Positions 31,751-41,355 of a stretch of DNA of 62,650 nt are shown in pieces (the stretch's first letter is position 1; the number at the start of each line of letters is the position of its first letter). A program made the translations under genes and the position numbers. Below the pieces are notes generated by a model. It had not been told where the DNA came from and did not search any database. It saw only the letters and a program-made list of their open reading frames with translations. This DNA is from Anaerolineae bacterium (GTDB lineage: Bacteria; Chloroflexota; Anaerolineae; Promineifilales; Promineifilaceae), in NCBI GenBank assembly GCA_007123775.1, contig SLGK01000156.1:1-62650 (forward strand), given 5' to 3'.

Positions 31751-32650
31751 ATGACATCAGATCAAGAAATCCGACGAAGGCTGATTTTATGGTTGGGAGC
31801 AATCGTGCTGCTGCTGGTTCTGCTGGCAGCCGGGCTGCCAGATCTCATGCTGGATGATGGCGCACAATTCGCCAGCAATTGGCGGCTCGACACCATTGCC
31901 GGGCAGGTCAATATTCTTCCCTTCGTTTATGCCGCGCTGCTGATAATCATTCTGACGCTGGCCATCTATTGGCGTCGTCGCACCTGGACCAACTTTTGGC
32001 GCACTATGCTGGTGATTGTGGCGGTGCTGGGGGCCTGTGGTGCCTTCATTTCTTTGGCTCCTGTGGTTGAAGTGGAACTGCCTGCTGAAGAAGAGGAACT
32101 GGTTGAGGAGGATGAACCTGAGGCTACGCCGGAGGCGTTGGCAGCGCCCGGCGTGCCGCAGCCTGTGGTGGAACTTGATCCGCCCGATCCTGTGCCGGAT
32201 TGGGTGACGCTGTTGGCTGGTGCTTTGGTCGTTTTTGTTGTTCTGCTCCTTATCTTTAGTTTGCTTTATGCGTTTGCGCGCCTGGTACCAGCCGGTCAAA
32301 TGGTTGATATAGAGGAGCCGCTCCAAGAGGTAGGGCGGCAGGCAGAAACGGCCGTTATCGCCCTTAGACAAGGTAAACCGTTGAGCGATGTGGTGCTGCG
32401 CTGCTACACCGACATGGAGCAGGCGGTGCGCATAACCCAGGGTCTCGAACGAGAACAGACAATGACCGTACGCGAATTTGAGCAGGAATTGTTGCGGCTG
32501 GGGCTGCCTGCCGCCGCAGTGAGTACGCTCGTTCATCTATTTGAGCAGGTGCGTTACGGCCGTTACGCCCCCCAACCCGAGGACCAGGCCCAGGCCATTG
32601 ACAGCCTGACTAAGATCATCGCTGCTGCCGGTGAAGGAGCAACGCCATGA
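31751..32650 (+). CDS. DUF4129-type membrane protein (mirror copy)
   Basis: Mirror of 30001-30900. Four membrane helices, an acidic stretch and a YGRYAPQ-type C-terminal domain; first gene of the plus-strand copy of the MoxR operon. Confidence 0.83.
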   Translation: MTSDQEIRRRLILWLGAIVLLLVLLAAGLPDLMLDDGAQFASNWRLDTIAGQVNILPFVYAALLIIILTLAIYWRRRTWTNFWRTMLVIVAVLGACGAFISLAPVVEVELPAEEEELVEEDEPEATPEALAAPGVPQPVVELDPPDPVPDWVTLLAGALVVFVVLLLIFSLLYAFARLVPAGQMVDIEEPLQEVGRQAETAVIALRQGKPLSDVVLRCYTDMEQAVRITQGLEREQTMTVREFEQELLRLGLPAAAVSTLVHLFEQVRYGRYAPQPEDQAQAIDSLTKIIAAAGEGATP

Positions 32651-33270
32651 GACAAACGAAACTGTTCCGGCAAATCGCAGCCTGGCGGCGACGAATGCCC
32701 GTCTGGGTCGGTCCGACCGGCCTGGTCATCTTGCTGCTCACCTCTCTTCTGACCGCCTGGTTCTTGCGCGACATGATGCAAGGCATCCTGGATAGCGTAG
32801 CTCGCACCCTGTGGCTGCTGGCCCTACGCCTGCGCGGATTGCCTCAAGACGAGATTTGGGGTTACTTGGCAATTCTAGCCATGTTTCATTTTGTGTGGCT
32901 GCTCAGTAGAGGTTTCACCGTGCCGGCATGGCCCGTAACCACCTTGCGCCCGGTCGGCGCTGTGCAGGGCTGGATAAAGACGCTGACGATGAACTACACC
33001 CCGACCCGGCTGGGGCGTATTCCGCTCGGCCGCTTGCAGCAGGTAACGTTGGCGGTTTTGTCGCAGCAGCAGCGGCAGCCGCTGGGTAAACTGCGTGCCC
33101 GCTTGCGGGCCGGTACGCTGGACCTGGATGAGGCTGTGCAGGCTTTTTTGCAAACGGGGCAAAGCGAGACAAATGAGGCGTCGCTGACGGGGCAGCGAAC
33201 CGTTACGCAGACGCCGGAAATGGAAGCATTGCTCAATTTATTGGAAGAGAATGTTGGAGGTGAAACATGA
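32647..33270 (+). CDS. MoxR-operon membrane protein, unknown family (mirror copy)
   Basis: Mirror of 29381-30004. Two membrane helices; ATGA overlaps with both neighbours are preserved. Confidence 0.78.
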   Translation: MRQTKLFRQIAAWRRRMPVWVGPTGLVILLLTSLLTAWFLRDMMQGILDSVARTLWLLALRLRGLPQDEIWGYLAILAMFHFVWLLSRGFTVPAWPVTTLRPVGAVQGWIKTLTMNYTPTRLGRIPLGRLQQVTLAVLSQQQRQPLGKLRARLRAGTLDLDEAVQAFLQTGQSETNEASLTGQRTVTQTPEMEALLNLLEENVGGET

Positions 33271-34238
33271 GTGTAGACACAACGGCCGTTTCTGCCTGGG
33301 CCGACCGGATATTAGATGAGGTAGAACGGGCCATTATTGGCAAGCGGGAATTATTGATGGCCTTGTTAACGGCCGTTCTCACCCCCGGCGGTCATGTTCT
33401 GTTTGAAGATTATCCTGGCCTGGCCAAAACGCTGATTGCCCGTAGCTTTGCCACCGTTCTCGGACTTGACTTTAAGCGCATCCAGTTTACCCCCGACCTG
33501 CTGCCCGGCGATATTACCGGCGGCTACGTCTACGACCGCAGCAGCAACAGCTTTGTGGTGCGCCGTGGCCCTATCTTCACCAACATCATTCTGGCCGACG
33601 AGATCAACCGCGCCTCACCCAAAACCCAATCTGCTCTGCTCGAAGCGATGCAGGAGTACCAGGTGACGCTAGAAGGAGAAACGCAACGGCTGCCCCATCC
33701 CTTCCTGGTTATTGCTACCCAAAACCCGATTGAGTACGAGGGCACTTTCCCCCTGCCCGAAGCCCAGCTAGACCGCTTTATTATTAAGCTGTCGGTGGGC
33801 TACCCCAGCGCGGCCGAGGAACAGGAAATTCTGCGGCGGCGGCAGCAGCGCGGTCAGGATGAGGTGATCCTCGCCCCCAAAACCAGCGGCGACGAGCTAT
33901 TGCAGATGCGCGAATTGGTGGAGCAGGTTTACCTGTCGGCCGATATTGAACAGTACATCATTAAACTGGTTTTGGCTACGCGCCAGCACAACCAGGTGGT
34001 GGTGGGGGCCAGCCCGCGCGGGTCGCTGGCCCTGTTCAAGCTGTCCCGTGCCTGGGCCGCCATGCAGGGGCGTGGCTTTGTGCTGCCCGATGATGTCAAA
34101 CGCTTTGTGCGGCCGGCGCTGGGTCACCGCCTCATTTTAGACCCGGAACTATGGCTGCGGCGGGGGGCGACCGAAGATGTGATCGAGACGGTGTTACGCA
34201 GCGTGCCGGTGCCGGTCATACCCACTAACGATGAGTAA
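33267..34238 (+). CDS. MoxR-family AAA+ ATPase (mirror copy)
   Basis: Mirror of 28413-29384. Walker A EDYPGLAKT and Walker B ILADE intact; the ATG at 33267 follows GGAGGTGAAAC, a good ribosome site inside the preceding gene. Confidence 0.93.
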   Translation: MSVDTTAVSAWADRILDEVERAIIGKRELLMALLTAVLTPGGHVLFEDYPGLAKTLIARSFATVLGLDFKRIQFTPDLLPGDITGGYVYDRSSNSFVVRRGPIFTNIILADEINRASPKTQSALLEAMQEYQVTLEGETQRLPHPFLVIATQNPIEYEGTFPLPEAQLDRFIIKLSVGYPSAAEEQEILRRRQQRGQDEVILAPKTSGDELLQMRELVEQVYLSADIEQYIIKLVLATRQHNQVVVGASPRGSLALFKLSRAWAAMQGRGFVLPDDVKRFVRPALGHRLILDPELWLRRGATEDVIETVLRSVPVPVIPTNDE

Positions 34239-35517
34239 ACAGGCCTTTCTGCTGGTTTTTTTGGCTTATGGGCTGGCTATTGCCGGGGCTGGTCTGCTCA
34301 ATCACGCTATGATTGCGTTGGCGCTGCCGCTGCTGGTTTATCTGGGGCTGTCCCTCTACTGGCGCGTGCCGCAGCCGGACCTGTATTGCGAACGAACGGT
34401 GGCTGATACGACGATTCGGGTGGGGGGCGAAACGGCCGTTACCCTCACCATCACCAACCAGGGCCCGGCCATTGGCGAACTGCTGGTCGAAGACATTCTA
34501 CCCGATGCGTTATCAATTGAAGCAGGCGAAGCGCAGGTACTAGCCCCGCTGCCCGCCGGTCAGAGCCTTACCTTGACCTACACCGTGCGCGGGGCGCGGG
34601 GTACATTCGTCTTGCCCGACATCAGGGTAGAAGCAGGCGAGCCGTTTGGCCTCTTCAAGCAAAAGCTGGTTTACGAAGCCCCGGCCCAGCTCTCCGTTAT
34701 TCCGGCCTATCGACGGCTGCGCCATGTACCCCTGCGTGCCCTGCGGACGCTGGGTTTTACCGGGCCGCTGCCCTCGCGCCAGGCCGGGGCGGGCGTCGAT
34801 TTTTACGGCGTGCGCCAATACCAGCCCGGCGACCCCTTTCGGCGCGTCAACTGGCGGGCTATGGCTCGCTACGGCGACACACCCTATACCACCGAATTTG
34901 AGCAAGAGCGCATTACCGACATTGGCCTGATTGTGGATACGCGGCGGCAGGGATTGCTCTCTTTCGGCCATCGCTCTTTGTTAGAGTATGAGGTGGAAGC
35001 GGCCGCGGCGCTGGCCGATGCGCTGCTGCGCGAAGGCCACCGGCTGGGGCTGCTGCTGTATGGCCAGTCGGTTGACTGGATTTTCCCCGGCTATGGCAAA
35101 ACGCAGCGAGAACGGGTGCTGCGTGCCCTGGCCACGGCCGCGCCGGCCGACAGCCAGGTTTTTAGCAGTTTGAACTATTTGCCAACCCGACTTTTCCCCT
35201 CGCGTTCGCAGCTTATTTTTGTCAGCCCGCTGCTGCCCGGAGATGAGACCATGCTGCTGCGGCTGCGGGCCTATGGCTATGCCGTGATGGTCGTCAGCCC
35301 CGATCCGATTCAGTTTGAGGCCAGCCATCTGCCGCCCGGCCACCTGCTAGATACGGCGCAACGACTGGCCCGTATAGAGCGGCGTCTCTTTTTGCGCCGG
35401 GTGCGGCAGGGGGGCGTTACCGTGGTCGATTGGCCCGTAGACCGCTCGCTGGATGAGATGATTCAGGCCAGCGTCCGCATGGGACCACCTGGCCGCGTAA
35501 TGCGTGTTTTGCGGTAA
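34231..35517 (+). CDS. DUF58-domain protein (mirror copy)
   Basis: Mirror of 27134-28420. Signature QYQPGDPFRRVNWRA present; overlaps moxR by 8 bases. Confidence 0.88.
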   Translation: MSKQAFLLVFLAYGLAIAGAGLLNHAMIALALPLLVYLGLSLYWRVPQPDLYCERTVADTTIRVGGETAVTLTITNQGPAIGELLVEDILPDALSIEAGEAQVLAPLPAGQSLTLTYTVRGARGTFVLPDIRVEAGEPFGLFKQKLVYEAPAQLSVIPAYRRLRHVPLRALRTLGFTGPLPSRQAGAGVDFYGVRQYQPGDPFRRVNWRAMARYGDTPYTTEFEQERITDIGLIVDTRRQGLLSFGHRSLLEYEVEAAAALADALLREGHRLGLLLYGQSVDWIFPGYGKTQRERVLRALATAAPADSQVFSSLNYLPTRLFPSRSQLIFVSPLLPGDETMLLRLRAYGYAVMVVSPDPIQFEASHLPPGHLLDTAQRLARIERRLFLRRVRQGGVTVVDWPVDRSLDEMIQASVRMGPPGRVMRVLR

Positions 35518-35534
35518 GGGGCATCCAAAGGTCC

Positions 35535-35602
35535 CAAAACCGAGTTTTTCAAGGCCAACCACTCTGGTGATTGTGATGCGTTTTGGCAAAAAACTCGGTC
35601 TT
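35535..35602. repeat. Hairpin element copy 2 (mirror)
   Basis: Mirror of 27049-27116, between the DUF58 gene and the small membrane-protein gene. Confidence 0.78.
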
Positions 35603-35627
35603 TTCAGCAGACTCAATCGTGATTAAG

Positions 35628-36182
35628 ATGAACCAGATAAAAACCTACCAACCAATCCTTATTTTGATAGCTGGCCTGCTGCCGGCCGTGGGGGCCGGTT
35701 TGGTGGCGGCGTGGCCGCTGCTGGCCTGGTGGGGGGTATGGACGGCCGTTTGGCTGCTGCTGTTTTGGGGTGAGAGGGTGGCAAAAACGGCCGAATACAT
35801 TCCCGATAGCTATGCCAATTATCTGCTGGCGGCCGGCTGCTTGCTGCTGGCCTACGGCGCCTGGTTAGACGTGGCTGCCGGTTGGCTGCTGGGCGGAATG
35901 CTAACCACCCTGGCTGCCTGGGACCTGGACGCCTTTTGGCGACGTTTGCAGCGGGTGGCCCGCATCGAACAGGCCGACCAGCTTATCGGCAGCCATCTGC
36001 GCCAGTTGGCTTTGACCCTGATGCTGGGCCTGGTCTTCAGTCTGGTGGCTCTATTCGTGCGTTACGAACTCCGTTTTGGCTGGGGGCTGCTGATCATTTT
36101 ACTGCTGATCATCGCCTTTGGCCGGGTGTTTCACCTGCTGGGGCTGGAAACCCGGACGTTTGGCGCTGACAGTGCCCACTAA
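35628..36182 (+). CDS. Integral membrane protein after DUF58 (mirror copy)
   Basis: Mirror of 26469-27023. 184 hydrophobic residues with about five membrane segments; no family recognised. Confidence 0.68.
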   Translation: MNQIKTYQPILILIAGLLPAVGAGLVAAWPLLAWWGVWTAVWLLLFWGERVAKTAEYIPDSYANYLLAAGCLLLAYGAWLDVAAGWLLGGMLTTLAAWDLDAFWRRLQRVARIEQADQLIGSHLRQLALTLMLGLVFSLVALFVRYELRFGWGLLIILLLIIAFGRVFHLLGLETRTFGADSAH

Positions 36183-36210
36183 CGGTGCCAGTATCGACAA
36201 CTTTTGTTGA

Positions 36211-36310
36211 TAACAATTAATTCGTGAATTTGTGAATTTGTGAATTGTTAATGACATGACCGGCGAAGCTCATTAACAATTTGACAATTCAGCAATTCGA
36301 CAATTAATAA
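36211..36310. repeat. AT-rich octamer array (mirror)
   Basis: Mirror of 26341-26440, between the convergent membrane-protein and ychF genes. Confidence 0.72.
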
Positions 36311-36337
36311 TTCTGTTTCCAGCAGCAGTTTCGTGGG

Positions 36338-37435
36338 TTACACATTAAAGCGGAAAAAGATAATGTCCCCGTCCTGCACCACATACTCCCGCCCCTCAAC
36401 GCGCAGGGCACCGGCCGCTTTAACGGCCGTTTGCCCCCCGTGCGCCACAAACGTCTCATACCCTACCACCTCGGCCCGGATAAAACCCCGCTCAAAGTCG
36501 GTGTGAATAACGCCGGCCGCTTGGGGCGCGCTGGCCCCTTTGGCCACGGTCCAGGCCCGCACTTCTTGCTTGTTGTGGGTGAAAAAGCTGATCAGCCCCA
36601 GCATGGCGTACCCCTGCCGGATGACCTGGGCCAGGCCCCCTTCCTCGATACCGGCCAGGGCCATAAACTCGGCCCGCTCGGCCGCGTCCATGGTGGCCAT
36701 TTCGGCTTCCAGTTGGGCACTCAGCTTGACGACCGGGGCTTCTTGGGCGATGGTGTGAACGGCCGTTACATACGCATTATCCGCCCGCAATTGGGTCTCA
36801 TCCACATTGGCGGCATAGATGACCGGCTTGCCCGTCAAAAAGCGCAGTTCCCGGTTGAGCGACACAAAAGCCGCATTCTCAGGCTGTGGGTAGTGAGAGA
36901 CAGGGATACCCGCTTCCAACTGCTCTTGCAGAGCGTGGGCTACTACTAGCAGCGGTTGGTACGTTGGCCGATCCCCTTTGACCTGCCGCTCCAGCTTCTC
37001 GATTTTGCGCTCAAGCTGCTGCAAATCGGCCAGGGCCAGCTCCAGGTTGATAATCTCAATATCGTTGACCGGATCGGGCCTTTCGCTGATATGGACCACG
37101 TTGGCATCGTCAAAGCAGCGCACCACGTGAATCAGCGCGTCCGCCTCCCGAATCTGGCCCAGGAATTTGTTGCCCAGCCCTTCGCCTCGGCTGGCTCCCT
37201 TGACCAGACCGGCAATGTCCACAAACTCAATTGTGGTGGGGATGGCGTTAGGCACGCCCAGTAGCCCATGCAGCCGCTCTAGCCGCACGTCGGGCACAGG
37301 CACAATGGCCTGGTTTGGCTCGATGGTGCAGAAGGGATAGTTGGCTGCTTCGGCCTGCTGCGTTTGGGTCAGAGCGTTGAATAGCGTCGATTTACCCACG
37401 TTGGGCAGACCGACAATACCGATTTTTAGTGACAT
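36338..37435 (-). CDS. ychF: Redox-regulated ATPase YchF (mirror copy)
   Basis: Mirror of 25216-26313. GLPNVGKS P-loop and NVDE specificity motif; 365 residues. Confidence 0.95.
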   Translation of the reverse strand: MSLKIGIVGLPNVGKSTLFNALTQTQQAEAANYPFCTIEPNQAIVPVPDVRLERLHGLLGVPNAIPTTIEFVDIAGLVKGASRGEGLGNKFLGQIREADALIHVVRCFDDANVVHISERPDPVNDIEIINLELALADLQQLERKIEKLERQVKGDRPTYQPLLVVAHALQEQLEAGIPVSHYPQPENAAFVSLNRELRFLTGKPVIYAANVDETQLRADNAYVTAVHTIAQEAPVVKLSAQLEAEMATMDAAERAEFMALAGIEEGGLAQVIRQGYAMLGLISFFTHNKQEVRAWTVAKGASAPQAAGVIHTDFERGFIRAEVVGYETFVAHGGQTAVKAAGALRVEGREYVVQDGDIIFFRFNV

Positions 37436-37441
37436 AACAGG

Positions 37442-38326
37442 TTAGTGGCCGCTCATGATTTCTTGGTCGCCCACTGCGTAGGCGTAGGGCATGGCGGCTG
37501 TATTATAGGCAAAACCAATGCGTCCCTGGTGATCGACGGCAATCAGGCCGCCCAATCCCTTAACGCGCTCGTGGAGCAGGCGTACGGCCGTTTCGCAGGC
37601 TGCCTGGGCCGAAAAGCCCTGCCCTACAAAATCTGAAGCCGTCTTACAGATGAGGACCTTCATCAATGCCTCGCCGTGACCGGTGGCGCTAAGGGCGGCC
37701 GTCCGGTTGTCGGCATAGCCGCCCGCGCCCACTAGCGGGCTGTCGCCGACGCGGCCGGGCAGTTTACGCCGCGTACCGCCGGTGGAGGTGGCAGCGGCCA
37801 AATCGCCGTAGTGGTCGAGAGCGGTCGCGCCTACCGTATCGCTGGTAACGGCCGTTAAGGGATGGCCGCTGGCAATGTCCAGGGCGTCCATGCTCTCGCG
37901 GGCTACCAAATCGTCCAGCGTGCAGCGGGGAATGCCCACGCTCTCGGCGAACGCCTCTGCGCCGCGCCCGACCAGAAAGCAGTGAGGGCTGTCGATCATG
38001 ACGCGGCGGGCCAGTCTGATCGGGTTCTGAATGAGCTGGACGGCTCCAACCGCGCCTAAATCGAGGGTACGGCCGTTCATGATAAAGGCGTCCATCTCAA
38101 TTTGCCCCTCGCTGTTCAGGTAGCTGCCCCGTCCGGCGTCCAGGTAAGGGCTGTCTTCGAGAACGCGAACGGCCGTTTCGACCGCATCCAGCGCGCTGCC
38201 GCCATTGAGCAAAACCGCCTGTCCCGCCTGGGCCGCCTGTCGACAGGCTCGCCGCCCTTGCTCTAGCCGCTCTGAGTCCGTATCCCAGGCCCCGGCCCCG
38301 CCGTGTACAATAATGGCTGTTTTCAT
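37442..38326 (-). CDS. iaaA: Isoaspartyl peptidase / L-asparaginase (mirror copy)
   Basis: Mirror of 24325-25209. Catalytic Thr164 in SDTVGATALD; 294 residues, 6 bases from ychF. Confidence 0.91.
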   Translation of the reverse strand: MKTAIIVHGGAGAWDTDSERLEQGRRACRQAAQAGQAVLLNGGSALDAVETAVRVLEDSPYLDAGRGSYLNSEGQIEMDAFIMNGRTLDLGAVGAVQLIQNPIRLARRVMIDSPHCFLVGRGAEAFAESVGIPRCTLDDLVARESMDALDIASGHPLTAVTSDTVGATALDHYGDLAAATSTGGTRRKLPGRVGDSPLVGAGGYADNRTAALSATGHGEALMKVLICKTASDFVGQGFSAQAACETAVRLLHERVKGLGGLIAVDHQGRIGFAYNTAAMPYAYAVGDQEIMSGH

Positions 38327-38352
38327 GTTGTTAACCTCCGTGGAAAAGTAGG

Positions 38353-38420
38353 AAAATTTACGTAGTGCGTAGGCCGTAACGACAACTCCCTACGCCCTAC
38401 GCCCTACGCTACCCAATTTT
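38353..38420. repeat. Tandem GTAGGGC array (mirror)
   Basis: Mirror of 24231-24298. Confidence 0.72.
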
Positions 38421-38506
38421 CCCTATTATCAACAATTCGGCAATTTAGGTGAGCAGCGGTTAACCCTCTTTGTACGCCGTCGCGCTTCTTGCTATAGTTG
38501 GGGTCT

Positions 38507-39844
38507 ATGATGCGTCAGATGATGTGGAAAGGGCTGCTGTTGCTTTTGGTGCTGGGGTTAATAGGCAGCTTGCGGCCAACAGCAACGGCCGTTGCCCAAG
38601 ACCCGCAAAGTCAAATTGTGGCCCTGGTCAATCAGGTACGGGCTTCATACGGCCAACATCCCTTTGAATATAATGCAGCCCTGGCCGCAGCCGCTCAAAA
38701 TCATGCCAACTGGATGGCCAGTACGTCCACCTACAGTCATACTGGAGCGGGCGGTTCGACGCCGCAGAGCCGGGCTACCGCTGCGGGCTACCAGGGCTTC
38801 GCTAGCGAGAATATCGTTGGCGGTACTGACCTCACGCCGCGCCAGGGCGTTATCTGGTGGCAAAACAGCGCCGTTCACCTCAACAGCATGACTTCTAGCC
38901 GCTACGTTCATGTGGGTATTGGCTTTGCCCAGGGGCATGGCCAGAACTTCTACGTGATGGTGATGGGCACGCCTGGCAACCTGCCCGCGCCGCCGTCAGG
39001 CCAGGGCCAGCGCAGCCAGCCGCTCATTGTGACCCCGATACAAATCAGTGAACCGCGTGAGGATGGCTCAATTGTCCACACGGTACAGGCGGGGCAGACG
39101 GCCTGGGCCATTGCCGCCCGCTATGAGATTGAGTTGGTGGATTTGCTGCGATTGAATGGGTTGGATGAAACGGCCGTTATTCAGCCCGGCGACGAGTTGA
39201 TCATTCAACTGCCGGAAGGGATGCCTACGCCTACGCCACCCACTACCCATACCGTTCGGCGCGGCCAGACCGCCTGGGAGATTGCCTCGTTGTATTCGAT
39301 TCCGCTGGCTGAGCTTTACTGGCTCAACGGGCTGACAGAGGAGTCGATCTTGCAGCCGGGCCAGGAACTGCGGGTGCGGCTGGCCCCCGGGGAATCACCG
39401 CCCCCTACGCCAACGCCGCGCGTGACTTATCGGGTCCGCAGCGGTGATACGCTCTGGTCGATTGCCATTCAGCACCGGCTGTCGCTGGAAGCGTTGCTGG
39501 CCTTTAATAACCTGACGCAAGATGTGGTGCTGTCGATTGGGCAGGAGTTATTGATTGTGGCCCCCACCCCGCTGCCTACGGCGACGCTCCCCCCACCGAC
39601 GGCTACGGCCACGGCCGTTCCGACCGGCACGCCTACGCTAACACCCTCACCCGCTGCCGCCGAGCTGAGTGGCTTTGTTGTGCCTGAAACGGCCGTTGTC
39701 CCTACCGTAACCCCCACGCCTAACACGCAAACTCTGGCCAATGCCCTGAGTGGCGATCTGATTACCACCGGCACCATCGTCATCAGCGTGGGCCTGGCCC
39801 TGCTGGCCGGCGTGGCTGCTATCATGGTCCGCCGCGAAGCATAA
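38507..39844 (+). CDS. CAP-domain protein with three LysM repeats (mirror copy)
   Basis: Mirror of 22807-24144. Signal peptide, CAP domain, three LysM modules, Pro/Thr spacer and C-terminal membrane anchor. Confidence 0.88.
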   Translation: MMRQMMWKGLLLLLVLGLIGSLRPTATAVAQDPQSQIVALVNQVRASYGQHPFEYNAALAAAAQNHANWMASTSTYSHTGAGGSTPQSRATAAGYQGFASENIVGGTDLTPRQGVIWWQNSAVHLNSMTSSRYVHVGIGFAQGHGQNFYVMVMGTPGNLPAPPSGQGQRSQPLIVTPIQISEPREDGSIVHTVQAGQTAWAIAARYEIELVDLLRLNGLDETAVIQPGDELIIQLPEGMPTPTPPTTHTVRRGQTAWEIASLYSIPLAELYWLNGLTEESILQPGQELRVRLAPGESPPPTPTPRVTYRVRSGDTLWSIAIQHRLSLEALLAFNNLTQDVVLSIGQELLIVAPTPLPTATLPPPTATATAVPTGTPTLTPSPAAAELSGFVVPETAVVPTVTPTPNTQTLANALSGDLITTGTIVISVGLALLAGVAAIMVRREA

Positions 39845-39849
39845 CCTCA

Positions 39850-41109
39850 CTAAATTACAGTGCCGTCGGGAATAATTGCACCCTTCGGCACAATCACGAT
39901 CCCATCCCGTGCGTACCAGTTGTCATGATCCCCGTCAGGCCGGTCAGGGATGCCGCGAATAATGACCTGACTGCCCAGGCGAGCATTCTTGTCTACGATG
40001 GCCGATTCAATGACTGAGCCGGCGCCAATGCCGATGTCTGGTTGACCCAGGTTGCGGTTTTCGGCCCGGTCAGCTTCCGTTTCATAGAAATCGGCCCCCA
40101 TGAGAACGGCCCGTTGAATCTGGCAGCCGCTGGCCACAATGCTGCGCAGTCCTACCACCGTGTGGCGAATGGTGGCTTCCTGGATGCGACCGCCGTCGGC
40201 CAGCAGCACGTTGTGGAGGGTGCCGCCTTCAACTTTGGAGCCGGGCAAGAAGCGGGGGCGGGTGTAGATCGGTCGTTTGGGATCGTACAGGTTGAACTTG
40301 GGCAAAGGCGAGGCCATGTCCAGGTTGACCTCATAAAAGCGGCGAATCGTTCCAATGTCTTCCCAATAGCCCTCGAAGGGGTAGCCGACGACGTTGTAGT
40401 TGCCAATAGCGTTGGGGATGATGTGGTGGCCAAAGTCGGTGCCGTCATCTTTTTCGAGCAAGTGTAGCAGTTTGCTAGTGTTAAAGACGTAAATGCCCAT
40501 CGAGGCCATGTAAGGTTTGGCGGGATTATCGCCGCTTTCAAAACCGGCCAGGGCTTCGTCGGTTTTCGGTTTTTCGGTGAACTCGGTAATACGGCCGCTT
40601 TCATCCATCTTCAAAATGCCAAAAGCCGACGCGCTTTCCCGGTCTACCGGCAGCACCCCAATGGTAATGTCGGCTCCACTGTCGATGTGGTGTTGGATAT
40701 ACTCTTGATAATCCATGCGGTAAAGGTGGTCGCCAGCCAGCACAATGGCATAGTCACTATCAGCCGACTTGATTTCCACAATCTGTTGGCGCACGGCATC
40801 GGCCGTTCCCTGATACCATTGGTCGCTATAAGGGGTTTGCTCAGCAGCCAGAACCTGCACCCAACCCCGGGTAAACATATCTCGATTATAGGTACGGTAG
40901 ATGTGACGATGGAGCGAGACGGAATTGAACTGGGTTAGAATAGCGATTTTGTTGATGCCTGAATTCAGACAGTTGCTCATGGGAATATCGATCAAACGGT
41001 ACTTGCCAGCCAATGGCACGGCCGGTTTGGCCCGGTCTCGCGTCAGAGGAAATAAGCGCGTGCCGGCACCGCCTCCCAAAATAACACCCAGAACATTCTG
41101 CTTGCGCAT
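39850..41109 (-). CDS. glgC: Glucose-1-phosphate adenylyltransferase (mirror copy)
   Basis: Mirror of 21542-22801. GGGAGTRLFPLTRDRAKP loop and C-terminal beta-helix; makes ADP-glucose. Confidence 0.94.
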   Translation of the reverse strand: MRKQNVLGVILGGGAGTRLFPLTRDRAKPAVPLAGKYRLIDIPMSNCLNSGINKIAILTQFNSVSLHRHIYRTYNRDMFTRGWVQVLAAEQTPYSDQWYQGTADAVRQQIVEIKSADSDYAIVLAGDHLYRMDYQEYIQHHIDSGADITIGVLPVDRESASAFGILKMDESGRITEFTEKPKTDEALAGFESGDNPAKPYMASMGIYVFNTSKLLHLLEKDDGTDFGHHIIPNAIGNYNVVGYPFEGYWEDIGTIRRFYEVNLDMASPLPKFNLYDPKRPIYTRPRFLPGSKVEGGTLHNVLLADGGRIQEATIRHTVVGLRSIVASGCQIQRAVLMGADFYETEADRAENRNLGQPDIGIGAGSVIESAIVDKNARLGSQVIIRGIPDRPDGDHDNWYARDGIVIVPKGAIIPDGTVI

Positions 41110-41355
41110 GGCTACCTCCTTGATAAACTTTATATAGGCTAGATTAGTAATTGGGATTGCTGGCTCTTTGGGAATTCAGAGCTTTGATGACCAGCCGTGC
41201 GTAGGACGCTAAATGCAAACAGCCAAACCTGACGCATATAGGTAAATCACTCAGAATCTTGAAGGCCTTGAATCACATCATAAAGTATAACGGTTTATGG
41301 CCGCTTTGGTAAGAGCTATTTGTCACTTTCTTATTAGGTCAAGGGATGTAACCTG